Counted from the first letter of the stretch, positions 7,430-15,254 are shown. The stretch is 29,593 nt of DNA from DATFPQ01 sp035264765 (GCA_035264765.1 DATFPQ010000081.1:1-29593), one strand, 5' to 3'. Program-made: numbers and translations. The notes: generated from the sequence alone by a model not told the origin.

Positions 7430-7898
7430 GCGAGACGGAGGTCGGCAGGAGCACCGTTTGCTGTAGTCAGCCGCCCCACTTGATGCCGGCCTGAGCCGAG
7501 AGGAACTTCTCGACAGCGGACACGATCATGCACACCGTGACATCACCTTCTCGCCAGAGATGTCGCAGGCACCGCTAACGGCCTGCGCGCTCTCCGCTCC
7601 GCTTAGAAGGACGTACCGGATGAGCAGGGCAGAGGCGCCCGTCCATCCGTGCGGTGCTCCGCCGGCCCCCGTCACGCGCTCTGGAGTTGTCGTCGTGGGA
7701 CCGTCCGGTGACGGCCCTCCGACAGGATGCTAACGCGACGGCGCTCGGCTCAGACGGTTCAACCGTCCCGGCCCACCAATCGTGCTTCCCGACTCCCTGG
7801 CGCAGTGGTTGCGAAAGCACCAAGATCGCTAAGGTCCCCATCGGCCCCCGTGAACGCTACGGTCGGTTCCGTCCGCCCGTTTCCCGGAGGTCTCCCGC
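7430..7898. other. Intergenic region between HD-GYP gene and conserved hypothetical gene
   Basis: A 470-nt gap with somewhat lower GC than its surroundings. It should hold the divergent promoters of the HD-GYP operon (minus) and the gene at 7899 (plus). The one coding-like element seen is a 20-codon minus-strand frame at 7467-7529. I found no tRNA and no riboswitch I can defend. A TTGCGA near 7809 and a TAAGGT near 7829 are loosely promoter-like but only 15 nt apart. Confidence 0.4.
7467..7529 (-). CDS. Possible 20-aa peptide upstream of HD-GYP gene
   Basis: An ATG-started frame encoding MIVSAVEKFLSAQAGIKWGG, then TGA. Nearly all third codon positions are G or C, as in the real genes here, and the product is an amphipathic stretch ending in a Trp-Gly-Gly tail. 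The nearest Shine-Dalgarno-like sequence (AGAAGG) is about 16 nt upstream, which is too far to be convincing. It lies 70-130 nt before the HD-GYP gene on the same strand. It could be a small peptide, a leader peptide, a decayed gene end or chance. Confidence 0.3.
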   Translation of the reverse strand: MIVSAVEKFLSAQAGIKWGG

Positions 7899-8558
7899 AT
7901 GCCCGCCCTGCGCCTGCTGCCCGACCTGGAGGATGCCCTGCGCTCGCTGCCGGGCGTCCAGGCGGTGAGCGTCGTCACCTCGGGAACCGGGGAGCCCACC
8001 GAGGTCCACGTCCTCGCCGCACCCGGCAAGGCGGCCAAGCAGGTGGTGCGTGACGTCCAGTCGCTCGCCATGGCCGGATTCGGCGTCGACATCGACCACC
8101 GGATCGTCAGCGTGGTGCAGCTGGGCGCCCAACTGCCCGGCGAGCTGGTCGAGCACTCCATCGGATCGGCGCGGACGGACGACGCGCGCCGGGCGGCGCT
8201 CACCTCGGTCGGTGTGTGCAGCGCCGGTCACGACCTGACCGTCACGGTCACGCTGGTCGTTGGGGGCGAGGAGTTCCTCGGCACCGCCAAGGGGTCGGTG
8301 ACGCCGACCCAGCGGGCTCGGGTGGTGTCGACCGCGACCCTGGACGCCGTCGGTCCGCTGCTGGGCACGCCCTGCGACATCGAGTACGCCCAGGTCCTTA
8401 CCGCCACGCCGGACCAGGTGGCGCTGGTGGTGCTCTCGTTGCTGACGCACCGGTCGGGGCCGCAGCTGCTCAGCGGAAGCGCGATCGTCCGCAGCTCGCC
8501 CGACGACGCCATGTGCCGAGCGGTGCTCGACGCCCTCAACCGACAGCTCACCGGGTGA
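7899..8558 (+). CDS. Conserved hypothetical protein
   Basis: A 219-aa soluble protein with no signal peptide or membrane segment. Two related halves can be suspected. The N-terminus has LPDLEDALRSLPGVQAVSVV and then EVHVLAAPGKAAKQVVRDVQSLAMAGFGVDIDHRIVSVVQL, an alpha/beta pattern like a small ligand-binding or regulatory domain. The C-terminal part (ARRAALTSVGVCSAGHDLTVTVTLVVGGEEFLGTAKGS, later VVLSLL...LLSGSAIV) looks like a beta-rich domain. The ATG at 7899 has GGAGG 8 nt upstream. It lies 62 nt upstream of the bL37 gene and beyond the c-di-GMP block. I do not recognise a named family and assign no function. Confidence 0.75.
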   Translation: MPALRLLPDLEDALRSLPGVQAVSVVTSGTGEPTEVHVLAAPGKAAKQVVRDVQSLAMAGFGVDIDHRIVSVVQLGAQLPGELVEHSIGSARTDDARRAALTSVGVCSAGHDLTVTVTLVVGGEEFLGTAKGSVTPTQRARVVSTATLDAVGPLLGTPCDIEYAQVLTATPDQVALVVLSLLTHRSGPQLLSGSAIVRSSPDDAMCRAVLDALNRQLTG

Positions 8559-8620
8559 GAACCGGGCGTCCCCGGTGGGTGTGGGATCATGGACGCCGAT
8601 CCCCGACGAAGGAGCACGCG

Positions 8621-8695
8621 ATGAGCAAGCGCGCCCGCAAGCGCCGCAGCCGTAAGGGCAACGCCGCCAACCACGGCAAGAAGCCGAACGCCTGA
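8621..8695 (+). CDS. Ribosomal protein bL37 (24 aa)
   Basis: A very short, extremely basic protein (MSKRARKRRSRKG, ending NHGKKPNA). It closely matches what I recall of mycobacterial bL37, a 24-residue large-subunit protein found in structures of the mycobacterial ribosome and widespread in actinobacteria. Length and the C-terminal NHGKxPNA motif agree. A strong Shine-Dalgarno AAGGAG lies 7 nt upstream of the ATG. It sits between the conserved hypothetical gene and a bidirectional terminator, converging with rsrA. The role in the ribosome is known only from the family. Confidence 0.88.
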   Translation: MSKRARKRRSRKGNAANHGKKPNA

Positions 8696-8744
8696 GCAGG
8701 CACCGACCGGCGGTTTCCCGCCGCTGACGGCCCCTCGACGACGA

Positions 8745-8772
8745 AGGCCCCGGACCGTTCGGTCCGGGGCCT
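8745..8772. terminator. Bidirectional hairpin terminator between bL37 and rsrA
   Basis: AGGCCCCGGACC (8745-8756), loop GTTC, and GGTCCGGGGCCT (8761-8772) form a perfect 12-bp stem. It lies between the stop of bL37 and the stop of the convergent rsrA, so it can serve both. There is no T-run, as is common for actinobacterial terminators. Confidence 0.8.
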
Positions 8773-8789
8773 GTCGCGTCGTGCGGAGG

Positions 8790-9056
8790 TCAGTAGCCCT
8801 GCTGCACCCGCACCTGGGTGAGCCGGGTCAGGATCCGGGTCCGCAGCTGCTCGGGAGCGGGCTCGCAGGCGCAGCTGCGGCGAATCACCGCCTTGACCAC
8901 CTCGTCGAGGTGGTACTCCGCTAGGCACGGCGCGCACTCCTCGAGGTGCTGCTTGATCTTTCCGCAGTCGAGGTCGTCCATCTCGCCGTCGAGGTACTCG
9001 TAGACCCGGTTCAGGACCTCGCTGCAGTCGGTCGCGTGGGGCTTGCCGCAGCTCAT
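8790..9056 (-). CDS. rsrA: Mycothiol-system anti-sigma factor RsrA
   Basis: An 88-aa zinc-binding (ZAS) anti-sigma factor. In the family it holds SigR inactive when reduced and releases it when thiol oxidation forms a disulfide and expels zinc. The H-x3-C-x2-C motif reads HLEECAPC (about residues 37-44), and the upstream Cys in CSEVLNRVYEYLDGEMDD fits the usual extra ligand. Length matches known RsrA/RshA proteins. The ATG overlaps the sigR stop by 4 nt, indicating translational coupling. A further cysteine pair (SCACEP) near residues 61-63 may add redox sensitivity. Confidence 0.95.
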   Translation of the reverse strand: MSCGKPHATDCSEVLNRVYEYLDGEMDDLDCGKIKQHLEECAPCLAEYHLDEVVKAVIRRSCACEPAPEQLRTRILTRLTQVRVQQGY

Positions 9057-9676
9057 GACGCGCCTCCGGACTCGACACCGGCCTGGACCAGGCCGCGCTC
9101 ACGGGCGTAGTCCTCGAGCAGGCCGCGGAGCTGACGACGGCCCCGGTGCAACCGCGACATCACGGTGCCGATCGGCGTACCCATGATCTCGGCGATCTCC
9201 TTGTAGGCGAACCCCTCGACGTCGGCGTAGTACACCGCCATCCGGAAGTCCTCCGGGATCTCCTGCAGCGCCTGCTTCACGTCGCTGTCCGGCAGGTGGT
9301 CGAGCGCCTCCGCCTCGGCCGAGCGCAGCCCCGTGGACGTGTGCGACTCCGCCCGCGCCAGCTGGTAGTCCTCGATGTTCTCGGCGTCGGACTGCTGCGG
9401 CTCACGCTGCTTCTTGCGGTACGTGTTGATGTACGTGTTCGTCAGAATGCGGTACAGCCAGGCCTTGAGGTTCGTGCCCGGCCGGTACTGGTGGAAGGCG
9501 GCGAAGGCCTTCGCGAAGGTCTCCTGCACGAGGTCCTCGGCGTCCGCCGGGTTCCGCGTCATCCGCAGCGCGGCGGAGTACAGCTGGTCGAGGTACTGCA
9601 GGGCGTCGGCCTCGAACCGCCGGGCCCGCGCCTGTGCGCTCTCGGTGTCCGGGGCCCTGCTCGTGTCGTCGGTCAT
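9053..9676 (-). CDS. sigR: Redox-responsive ECF sigma factor SigR (SigH-type)
   Basis: A 207-aa group-4 sigma factor that directs RNA polymerase to thiol-oxidative-stress genes. Region 2 is seen as LYSAALRMTRNPADAEDLVQETFAKAFAAF and LKAWLYRILTNTYINTYRKKQREP. Region 4 is seen as LQEIPEDFRMAVYYADVEGFAYKEIAEIMGTPIGTVMSRLHRGRRQL. All are highly typical of SigR/SigH. ATG 9676 matches the family N-terminus; the frame stays open upstream, so a longer isoform is possible (see findings). It is coupled to rsrA by a 4-nt overlap, and a SigR-type promoter candidate lies at 9847-9873, implying autoregulation. Confidence 0.95.
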   Translation of the reverse strand: MTDDTSRAPDTESAQARARRFEADALQYLDQLYSAALRMTRNPADAEDLVQETFAKAFAAFHQYRPGTNLKAWLYRILTNTYINTYRKKQREPQQSDAENIEDYQLARAESHTSTGLRSAEAEALDHLPDSDVKQALQEIPEDFRMAVYYADVEGFAYKEIAEIMGTPIGTVMSRLHRGRRQLRGLLEDYARERGLVQAGVESGGAS

Positions 9677-9846
9677 CACCCACCAGCGTAGCCGGGCCTT
9701 CGGCGAGCCGCCGTACCGCGCCATCGCGGCGGCGGCCGGAGCCCGGCCACCGCCTCGCGGGCGGTCCGGTGAGCCGTCCAACCCCATGCGGGGTGCGACT
9801 ACGAGCACGGTCCTTCTCCTTCGCCAGACGTCGTCTCGCAGGGGTG

Positions 9847-9873
9847 AACACCAGTGCCTCCGCGCCTCATTCC
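9847..9873 (-). promoter_or_regulatory. Candidate SigR-dependent promoter of sigR
   Basis: On the minus strand, GGAAT (9873-9869) and GTT (9849-9847) are separated by 19 nt, close to the published GGAAT-N18-GTT SigR consensus. The -35 overlaps the hydrolase stop codon (9869-9867). Transcription would start about 160 nt before the sigR ATG. Confidence 0.5.
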
Positions 9874-10520
9874 GGCACAGCGAGGATCCCGCGCAGGAAG
9901 GCGACCACCGCGTCCGCCGTCGCCTGGGTTGCGGCAGCCGTGTCCAGCCCGTGCCCACCCGGTACGGCGACCAGCCGGGCAGCGGCCGGGAGCACGGCCT
10001 CCACCTCCTCGGGTCGGCCGAACACGTCCCGCTCCCCTTGGACGACGAGCACCGGGCGAGCCGTCGACGCCAGTTCGTCGGCCCGTGACCGCTCCGGCCG
10101 CCCCGGCGGGTGCAGCGGGAAGGCCAGGCAGACCGCTGCCGTGGCCGACACCTGCTCGGCAGTGCGGCACGCGACCCGCGCTCCCGCGCTACGGCCACCG
10201 GTCACCAGGGGGCCACGAAGGGCGCTGCGACCGCTTCGCAGCGCCCGCAGCACCGGCACCCAGGCCTCGTCCAGCCGGGCTGGTGCGGGCGCGACCCGCC
10301 GGCCCTGCACGCGCCACGGTTGCTCCACCAGGGCCACCGCCCATCCCGCGTCCACCGCGGCATCGCGCACCGCCACCAGGTCGGCGGCCTCGATGCCGCC
10401 GCCGGCGCCGTGCCCGAGCACCAGTGCGCCGAGCGCGGAGGGCGGTCGACGCACGTGCGCCCTCCCCGGGCCCGCCGGTGTCTCGACCTCCACAATCCGG
10501 GACGCAACGCGGTCAGGCAC
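9867..10520 (-). CDS. Alpha/beta hydrolase family protein (KANL3/Tex30-like)
   Basis: A 217-aa alpha/beta hydrolase, probably a soluble cytoplasmic esterase- or dienelactone-hydrolase-like enzyme. It has the oxyanion strand ALVLGHGAGGGIEAADL, the nucleophile elbow GGRSAGAR (Ser), the acid strand VLVVQGERDVFG (Asp) and the final catalytic His in VPGGHGLD. The order and spacing suit a complete catalytic triad. GTG 10520 was chosen because it overlaps the end of the SRAP gene by only 8 nt; another GTG at 10550 is possible and neither has a clear Shine-Dalgarno. It is probably co-transcribed with the SRAP gene. Substrate unknown. Confidence 0.85.
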   Translation of the reverse strand: MPDRVASRIVEVETPAGPGRAHVRRPPSALGALVLGHGAGGGIEAADLVAVRDAAVDAGWAVALVEQPWRVQGRRVAPAPARLDEAWVPVLRALRSGRSALRGPLVTGGRSAGARVACRTAEQVSATAAVCLAFPLHPPGRPERSRADELASTARPVLVVQGERDVFGRPEEVEAVLPAAARLVAVPGGHGLDTAAATQATADAVVAFLRGILAVPE

Positions 10521-11379
10521 CGGTCGCCGCGCCGTCGTTCCGCCTGGCACCGGCCTGGTCGAGGGTCAGCTGCTCCGCTGGCGCCGGACCGCCCAGGACC
10601 TCGCCGGTCATCGGGTCGACCACGCCGACCAGCTCCTCCGCCGCGGCGGGCCCAAGCAGCTGCGGCCCCGTGTTGCGCACGTCGCCGACCGCCCGGCCGA
10701 TCGGAAAGGCGACGAAGCGCCCCGGCTCGACCGGCGCGAGCAGGTCGCGCACGTCGTCCGGCGAGGTGAGTAACGGGTCCAGCCAAGCGGTCCACCGGTC
10801 GCGGGGCAGCACGAGCGGCATCCGGTCGTGGATCCGGTCCAGGCCTGGCTCGGCGTCCGTCGTCACGATCGTGAAGGTGGTGCGCCACGCTTCGGGGTCG
10901 TCGTCCGGCCGGCTGCGGTCGCGCCAGAACTCGTACAGGCCGGCGAACGCCAAGCGCTCGCCGTCCGCCAGGTGCACGAAGAACGGCTGCTTGCGCGGCT
11001 TGCCCTTGGCGTCGGTGGCGGTGGGGCTGGCCTGCCACTCGTACCACCCGTCGGCCGGCACCAGGCAGCGGCGGGTCAGCGCGGCCTTGCGGTAGGCGGC
11101 CGCGTCGAACACCGTCTCGGACCGCGCGTTGATCATCCGGTTGCCGATCTTGGGGTCCTTGGCCCACGAGGGGATCAGTCCCCAGGTCAGCACGCGCAGC
11201 TGCCGCACCGCCGGTCCCTCGCGGTCGTCCCGGCGCGGTCGCCGCAGGACGACGGCCGCCGAGTCGGTCGGGGCCAGGTTCCAGTTCCGCTCCAACCGAC
11301 CTTCGGTCTGGTCGTCCTCGACCTCGAGCTCCTCGACGAGGTCCTCCGGGCTCGCGCTCGCCGCGTACCTGCCGCACAT
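10513..11379 (-). CDS. SRAP-domain protein (YedK/HMCES family)
   Basis: A 288-aa SOS-response-associated peptidase family protein. Relatives crosslink to abasic sites in single-stranded DNA through the N-terminal Cys2 and so shield them from breakage. The ATG at 11379 puts the conserved MCGRYA right at the N-terminus, so cysteine becomes residue 1 after Met removal; an upstream in-frame start at 11403 would bury it and is rejected. Other family motifs are LTWGLIPSWAKD, NARSETV, RRCLVPADGWYEW and IHDRMPLVL. It is followed by the alpha/beta hydrolase with a short overlap. In M. tuberculosis a SRAP gene also sits near sigH and aroA. Confidence 0.94.
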   Translation of the reverse strand: MCGRYAASASPEDLVEELEVEDDQTEGRLERNWNLAPTDSAAVVLRRPRRDDREGPAVRQLRVLTWGLIPSWAKDPKIGNRMINARSETVFDAAAYRKAALTRRCLVPADGWYEWQASPTATDAKGKPRKQPFFVHLADGERLAFAGLYEFWRDRSRPDDDPEAWRTTFTIVTTDAEPGLDRIHDRMPLVLPRDRWTAWLDPLLTSPDDVRDLLAPVEPGRFVAFPIGRAVGDVRNTGPQLLGPAAAEELVGVVDPMTGEVLGGPAPAEQLTLDQAGARRNDGAATGA

Positions 11380-11450
11380 GCGGGTCAGCCTGCCACGAAC
11401 CACCGACAGTCACGGCACGGTCCGACGTCGGCCCTTTCCCCCCGGGCCCA

Positions 11451-14400
11451 CTACCCGGCGAGGTGACCCCAGTCGGCCTCGAGCTCGCGCCAGGTGCCGC
11501 TCGCGACTGCGCGTCCGCCGCGCAGCACGAGCACCTGGTCGGCCCGGGTCAGGGCAGCGCGCTTGGACGTCGAGCCGATGACCGTGATCCCGCGGTCGCG
11601 CAGGGTCTGCCACAGCTCGAGCTCGGTGACGACGTCCAGCGCCGAGGACACGTCGTCCGCGACCAGCACCTCGGTCTCCGGGGCGAGGGCGCGGGCGAGC
11701 GCGAGCCGCTGCAGCTGCCCACCGGACAACCGGGTGCCTTTGTGCCCCACGAGCAGCGCGAGGGCGCCGTCCTGGCCGCTGCCGAACGGCGTGGCACCGC
11801 CCTCGACGGGTCGACCAGAGGCGGCGGCCACAGGGGCGGCCGGGGCCGCCGGCGCGGCCGTGAGTACGGCGAGGTCGTGCTCGAGCTGGGCGGCGCTCAC
11901 CGCTGTGCCGGCGTCCAGGTCGTGGCCCAGCCGGATGTTCTCGGCGACCGTGCCGGACAGCACCCGCGGCAGCTGCGCGACGTACCCGACCTGGTTCGGC
12001 CGCAGGAAGTGCTCCGGGTCGTTGACGAGCCGGCCGTTCCAGCGCAGCTCGCCGGAGTGGTGCACGATCCCTGCCAGCGCCCGCAGCAGCGACGACTTGC
12101 CGGACCCTACCGGGCCGACGACGAGCACGAGCTCGCCCCGGTTCACCGTGAGGTTGACGCCGTGCGCTCCCCTCGTGCCGTCCTCGTGGACGGCGCCGAA
12201 CGAGCGCAGCTCGAGCCGGCGCAGCGGCGTGCGCGGCGCGGACGGCGGGGCGGGGGCGGTGCCGGCCCTCAGGTCGACACCCGGGACGGGCGCCGAGTAG
12301 GCAGCAACCCCGGCCATGGCCACCGTGCGCCGGGTCCACACCCGCGCCGAGGGCAGCTGGGCGATCAGCGACGCAGTGGTCCACGCGAACCACCGCGCCG
12401 CGCCCAGGGTCGACACGATGATCAACACGGATGCCGGCGACAGGCTCCCGGCCAGGTAGAGCGCCCACGCACCGATGGGCAGCAGTCCCGAGGCCACCGA
12501 GGGCGTCGAACGGGCCCACACCTGCACGGCGATCTCCTGGCGCTGCAACTCACTACGGGTCCCGTCGAGCCGGGCGAGGTGGGCAAGCACCGGCCGCGTG
12601 GCGCCGGCGAGCTTGACCGTGCGGGCCGCGGACAGCGCCGAGACGAGCGCCGTCGCGAACGCCGCCCGAGCGGCGACGGTCCGCTGGGCCGCCCCCTTCA
12701 GCCGAGGCCCGAACAGCGTTGCCGCCAGCCCCGACGCCACCATCGTGCCGAGGAAGAACAGCGCCGGGACGACGCTGCCCGACACGAGCGTCATCGCAAT
12801 GATGATCACCACGCTGGTCATCTGGTCCACGACGTTGTCGGCCATCACCACGACGCGCTCGGTGTCACCGCCCTGCGCGACGACCTCGGCCGGCGTGTGA
12901 GCGCTGACCCGGCGGGGACCGGTCTGCCCGTGCACGAGCCGCAGGCCGATCCGCAGCATCTGCGTGACCCACCACTGCGGGAACCACGCTCCCGTGTAGT
13001 ACGGGATCGGCGCGGTCACCAGCAGCGCGGCGACGATGCCGGCCGCGGGCCACAGCACGTCCCCCTCGCCGTCGACGAGCGCCGCCCACAGGAAGGGCAG
13101 CACCGACCCGTCGAGCCCGAGGACGGACAGCACGGTGAACAGCCCCACCGCGGCGAGGCCGTATCGCGGGTCGTTCGTGACCAGCCGCAGGATCTCGCGC
13201 ATGGTGCGGGCCGGAGGAGGATCCGGCAGCGGCGGCGGTGCGGTCCTGGCCGGAGCGGGCGACGCAGGGGCGTCCGAACTGCGATCGGTGTCCGCGGCGT
13301 TCTGGGTGTCCGCGGCGTTCTGGGTGTCCGCGGCATTCTCGGTGTCCCAGTTGTCCTCGGCTCCCTCGCCGTCCGGCCCCGCGTCGAGCACGTCGTCCGC
13401 CGAGGGCCGCCGGTCGTCGGCACCGTGCGACAGCAGCCGCGCGAAGTGCTCGGACTCCCGCAGTGGGCCGGCCTCGACCACCTCGCCGTCACTGAGCACC
13501 ACCACCTCGTCGCAGCGGCTCACGGACGAGAGCCGGTGCGCGATGACGATGCCGATGCGGCCGGTGAGCAACCGTTCCGTCGCCCGGTGCACGGCCTCTT
13601 CGGTCACCGGGTCCATCCGCGCAGTGGCCTCGTCCAGGATCACGACGTGCGGATCGCGAACCAGGATCCGGGCGAACGCGACCAGCTGCTCCTGGCCGGC
13701 CGACAGGGCGTGGCCGCCCTCGCCGAGCCGGGTCTGCAGCCCGTCCGGCAGCTGGGCGACCCACGACGACAGCCCGAGCTCGTCGAGTGCCGCACCCGCT
13801 CGCGGCAGCAGGCCGGGGTCGAACAGCGCCACGTTCTCGGCGACCGTCCCGGCGAGGATCTCGGTGCGCTGGGGGATCACCGCGATCCAACGCCGCAGCC
13901 TGTCCAGGTCGAGGTCGAGCAGGTCGGTACCCCCGAGGAACACCGTGCCGCGCGGGACGTCGACCGCGCGGGTCAGCACCTTGGCGAGGCTTGACTTGCC
14001 AGACCCGGTCCGGCCGATGACGGCGTACGAACGTCCCCGCGTGAAGGTGAGGGAGACGTCCCGCAACGCCGGTACCGGGACACCACCGTCGCCGTCCGCA
14101 TCCCGGTAGGTGAAGGTCAGACCGCGGACCGTGAGGTCGCCGTCCGTGGCGGGGCGGCCACCTAGCTCCTCCTGCGGTGCGGCCAGCAGGAGCTGCACCC
14201 GCTGCCACGCGCCGAGGCCGTACTGGAGCTCGGACACCATCCGGCTCATGTGCTCGACCGTGGCGCCGTACGCCAGGGCAAGCAGCCACACGGCGGTGAG
14301 CCGAGCCGCGTCGATGCGGTCGGTCGCGAGCGCCCACGCGCCGCCGGCGACGAGCAGCGCGATCCCGACCCGGACGACGGTCGAGGCGATGACGCCCACC

Positions 14401-15089
14401 GTGGCCGATGCGGTGAAGACGGCGGCCGCCCGGCTGAGCACCTCGCTGGCCCGCCGGGCATAGAGCCGCAGGACGTACGCCTGCCCCAGGCTGGTCCGGA
14501 CGTCGTCCTGGCCGTGGACCGACTCCTCCATGACGGCGGCAAGGTCCGACCACGCCTCCTCCTCGCGCTCCCGTGCGACGGAGATGCGCCGCACCCTCCC
14601 GGCGAGCCCGAGCGCGAGCACCGCGGACAGCGCCGCCATGACCAATCCGGCCGGCCACCACACGAAGAACGCTGTCAGGGTCGCCAGTAGGCTGGCGGCC
14701 GCCGAGCTCACCATCCGCACGCCGCTCTGCCGCAGCTCCGTGGCGACCTGGTACACGTCGTTGTCGATCCGGTCGAGCAGCTCACCGACCGGCGTCTGCT
14801 CGAGCGTGGGGACGTCCTGTCCCAGCGCGACCCGGCACAGCCTGCGCCGGACGCCGGCGGACCAGTCCGCGGTGAGGCGCGCGGCGAGCAGCCCGACGAT
14901 CAGGTCCGCACCCACCGCTGCGACCAGGGCAACGACCAGCAGCGCGAACGCGGCACGGGAGCGGTCCACCAGGACCGCCCCGGTCACCGCCGCAGCTCCG
15001 GCCTGGCCTGCCGCTCCCAGCACGATGAGCAGGGCGACGGCGGCGCTGCGCGGCGCGGACGTCGCCCACAGGTCTCGGATCAGATGCAT
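11451..15089 (-). CDS. Fused heterodimer-type ABC exporter (TMD-NBD-TMD-NBD)
   Basis: A 1,212-aa membrane transporter joining two exporter half-units. TMD1 fills about residues 1-310. NBD1 has Walker A GRTGSGKSS (near 358), signature LSAGQ, Walker B VVILDEATARMDP and switch His in IVIAHRLSS. An acidic/Asn-Ala repeat linker (about 565-615) leads to TMD2 and then NBD2, with Walker A GPVGSGKSS (near 993), signature LSGGQ, Walker B VLVADDVSSALD and TVIGSTSKR in place of the switch His. One ATP site therefore looks active and one degenerate, as in heterodimeric exporters. ATG 15089 has GGGAG 8 nt upstream. Substrate unknown; multidrug or lipid export is typical of the class. An upstream hairpin lies at 15183-15198. 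Confidence 0.92.
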   Translation of the reverse strand: MHLIRDLWATSAPRSAAVALLIVLGAAGQAGAAAVTGAVLVDRSRAAFALLVVALVAAVGADLIVGLLAARLTADWSAGVRRRLCRVALGQDVPTLEQTPVGELLDRIDNDVYQVATELRQSGVRMVSSAAASLLATLTAFFVWWPAGLVMAALSAVLALGLAGRVRRISVAREREEEAWSDLAAVMEESVHGQDDVRTSLGQAYVLRLYARRASEVLSRAAAVFTASATVGVIASTVVRVGIALLVAGGAWALATDRIDAARLTAVWLLALAYGATVEHMSRMVSELQYGLGAWQRVQLLLAAPQEELGGRPATDGDLTVRGLTFTYRDADGDGGVPVPALRDVSLTFTRGRSYAVIGRTGSGKSSLAKVLTRAVDVPRGTVFLGGTDLLDLDLDRLRRWIAVIPQRTEILAGTVAENVALFDPGLLPRAGAALDELGLSSWVAQLPDGLQTRLGEGGHALSAGQEQLVAFARILVRDPHVVILDEATARMDPVTEEAVHRATERLLTGRIGIVIAHRLSSVSRCDEVVVLSDGEVVEAGPLRESEHFARLLSHGADDRRPSADDVLDAGPDGEGAEDNWDTENAADTQNAADTQNAADTDRSSDAPASPAPARTAPPPLPDPPPARTMREILRLVTNDPRYGLAAVGLFTVLSVLGLDGSVLPFLWAALVDGEGDVLWPAAGIVAALLVTAPIPYYTGAWFPQWWVTQMLRIGLRLVHGQTGPRRVSAHTPAEVVAQGGDTERVVVMADNVVDQMTSVVIIIAMTLVSGSVVPALFFLGTMVASGLAATLFGPRLKGAAQRTVAARAAFATALVSALSAARTVKLAGATRPVLAHLARLDGTRSELQRQEIAVQVWARSTPSVASGLLPIGAWALYLAGSLSPASVLIIVSTLGAARWFAWTTASLIAQLPSARVWTRRTVAMAGVAAYSAPVPGVDLRAGTAPAPPSAPRTPLRRLELRSFGAVHEDGTRGAHGVNLTVNRGELVLVVGPVGSGKSSLLRALAGIVHHSGELRWNGRLVNDPEHFLRPNQVGYVAQLPRVLSGTVAENIRLGHDLDAGTAVSAAQLEHDLAVLTAAPAAPAAPVAAASGRPVEGGATPFGSGQDGALALLVGHKGTRLSGGQLQRLALARALAPETEVLVADDVSSALDVVTELELWQTLRDRGITVIGSTSKRAALTRADQVLVLRGGRAVASGTWRELEADWGHLAG
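13288..13347. repeat. 18-bp tandem repeat in the exporter linker
   Basis: Three copies of an 18-bp unit (13288-13305, 13306-13323, 13324-13341, the third with two changes) plus a 6-nt partial. They encode a 6-residue repeat close to DTQNAA on the minus strand, in the linker between the two halves of the ABC exporter. Confidence 0.85.
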
Positions 15090-15182
15090 GCAGGCAGCTC
15101 CCGGGGCAGGACGAACGGCCTCCAAGCCTCGGGGGCGGACCGGCCAGGCTCAAGACATTTATCGGCGGGTTCTCCGCGGGGA

Positions 15183-15198
15183 GCCTCGGGGCCGAGGC
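15183..15198. repeat. Short palindrome upstream of ABC exporter gene
   Basis: GCCTCGG-GG-CCGAGGC has 7-bp perfect arms. It lies in the 165-nt gap between the VOC gene stop and the exporter start, about 95 nt before the exporter ATG. It could be a terminator for the VOC gene or an operator. Confidence 0.4.
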
Positions 15199-15254
15199 GA
15201 CTCCGTGCCGCCGTAGGCGCCCGCCCCCCGGGCCAGCCCTAGGTGCGCGCCCGC

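Noticed and set aside
7435..7475. GCAAACGG near the HD-GYP gene as a possible c-di-GMP riboswitch
   Set aside because: Only a short match to the GEMM core; the supporting stems and tetraloop receptor could not be found.
11463..13994. Long plus-strand open frame opposite the ABC exporter
   Set aside because: Low-complexity Arg/Gly/His composition and no motif; the minus strand encodes a clear transporter.
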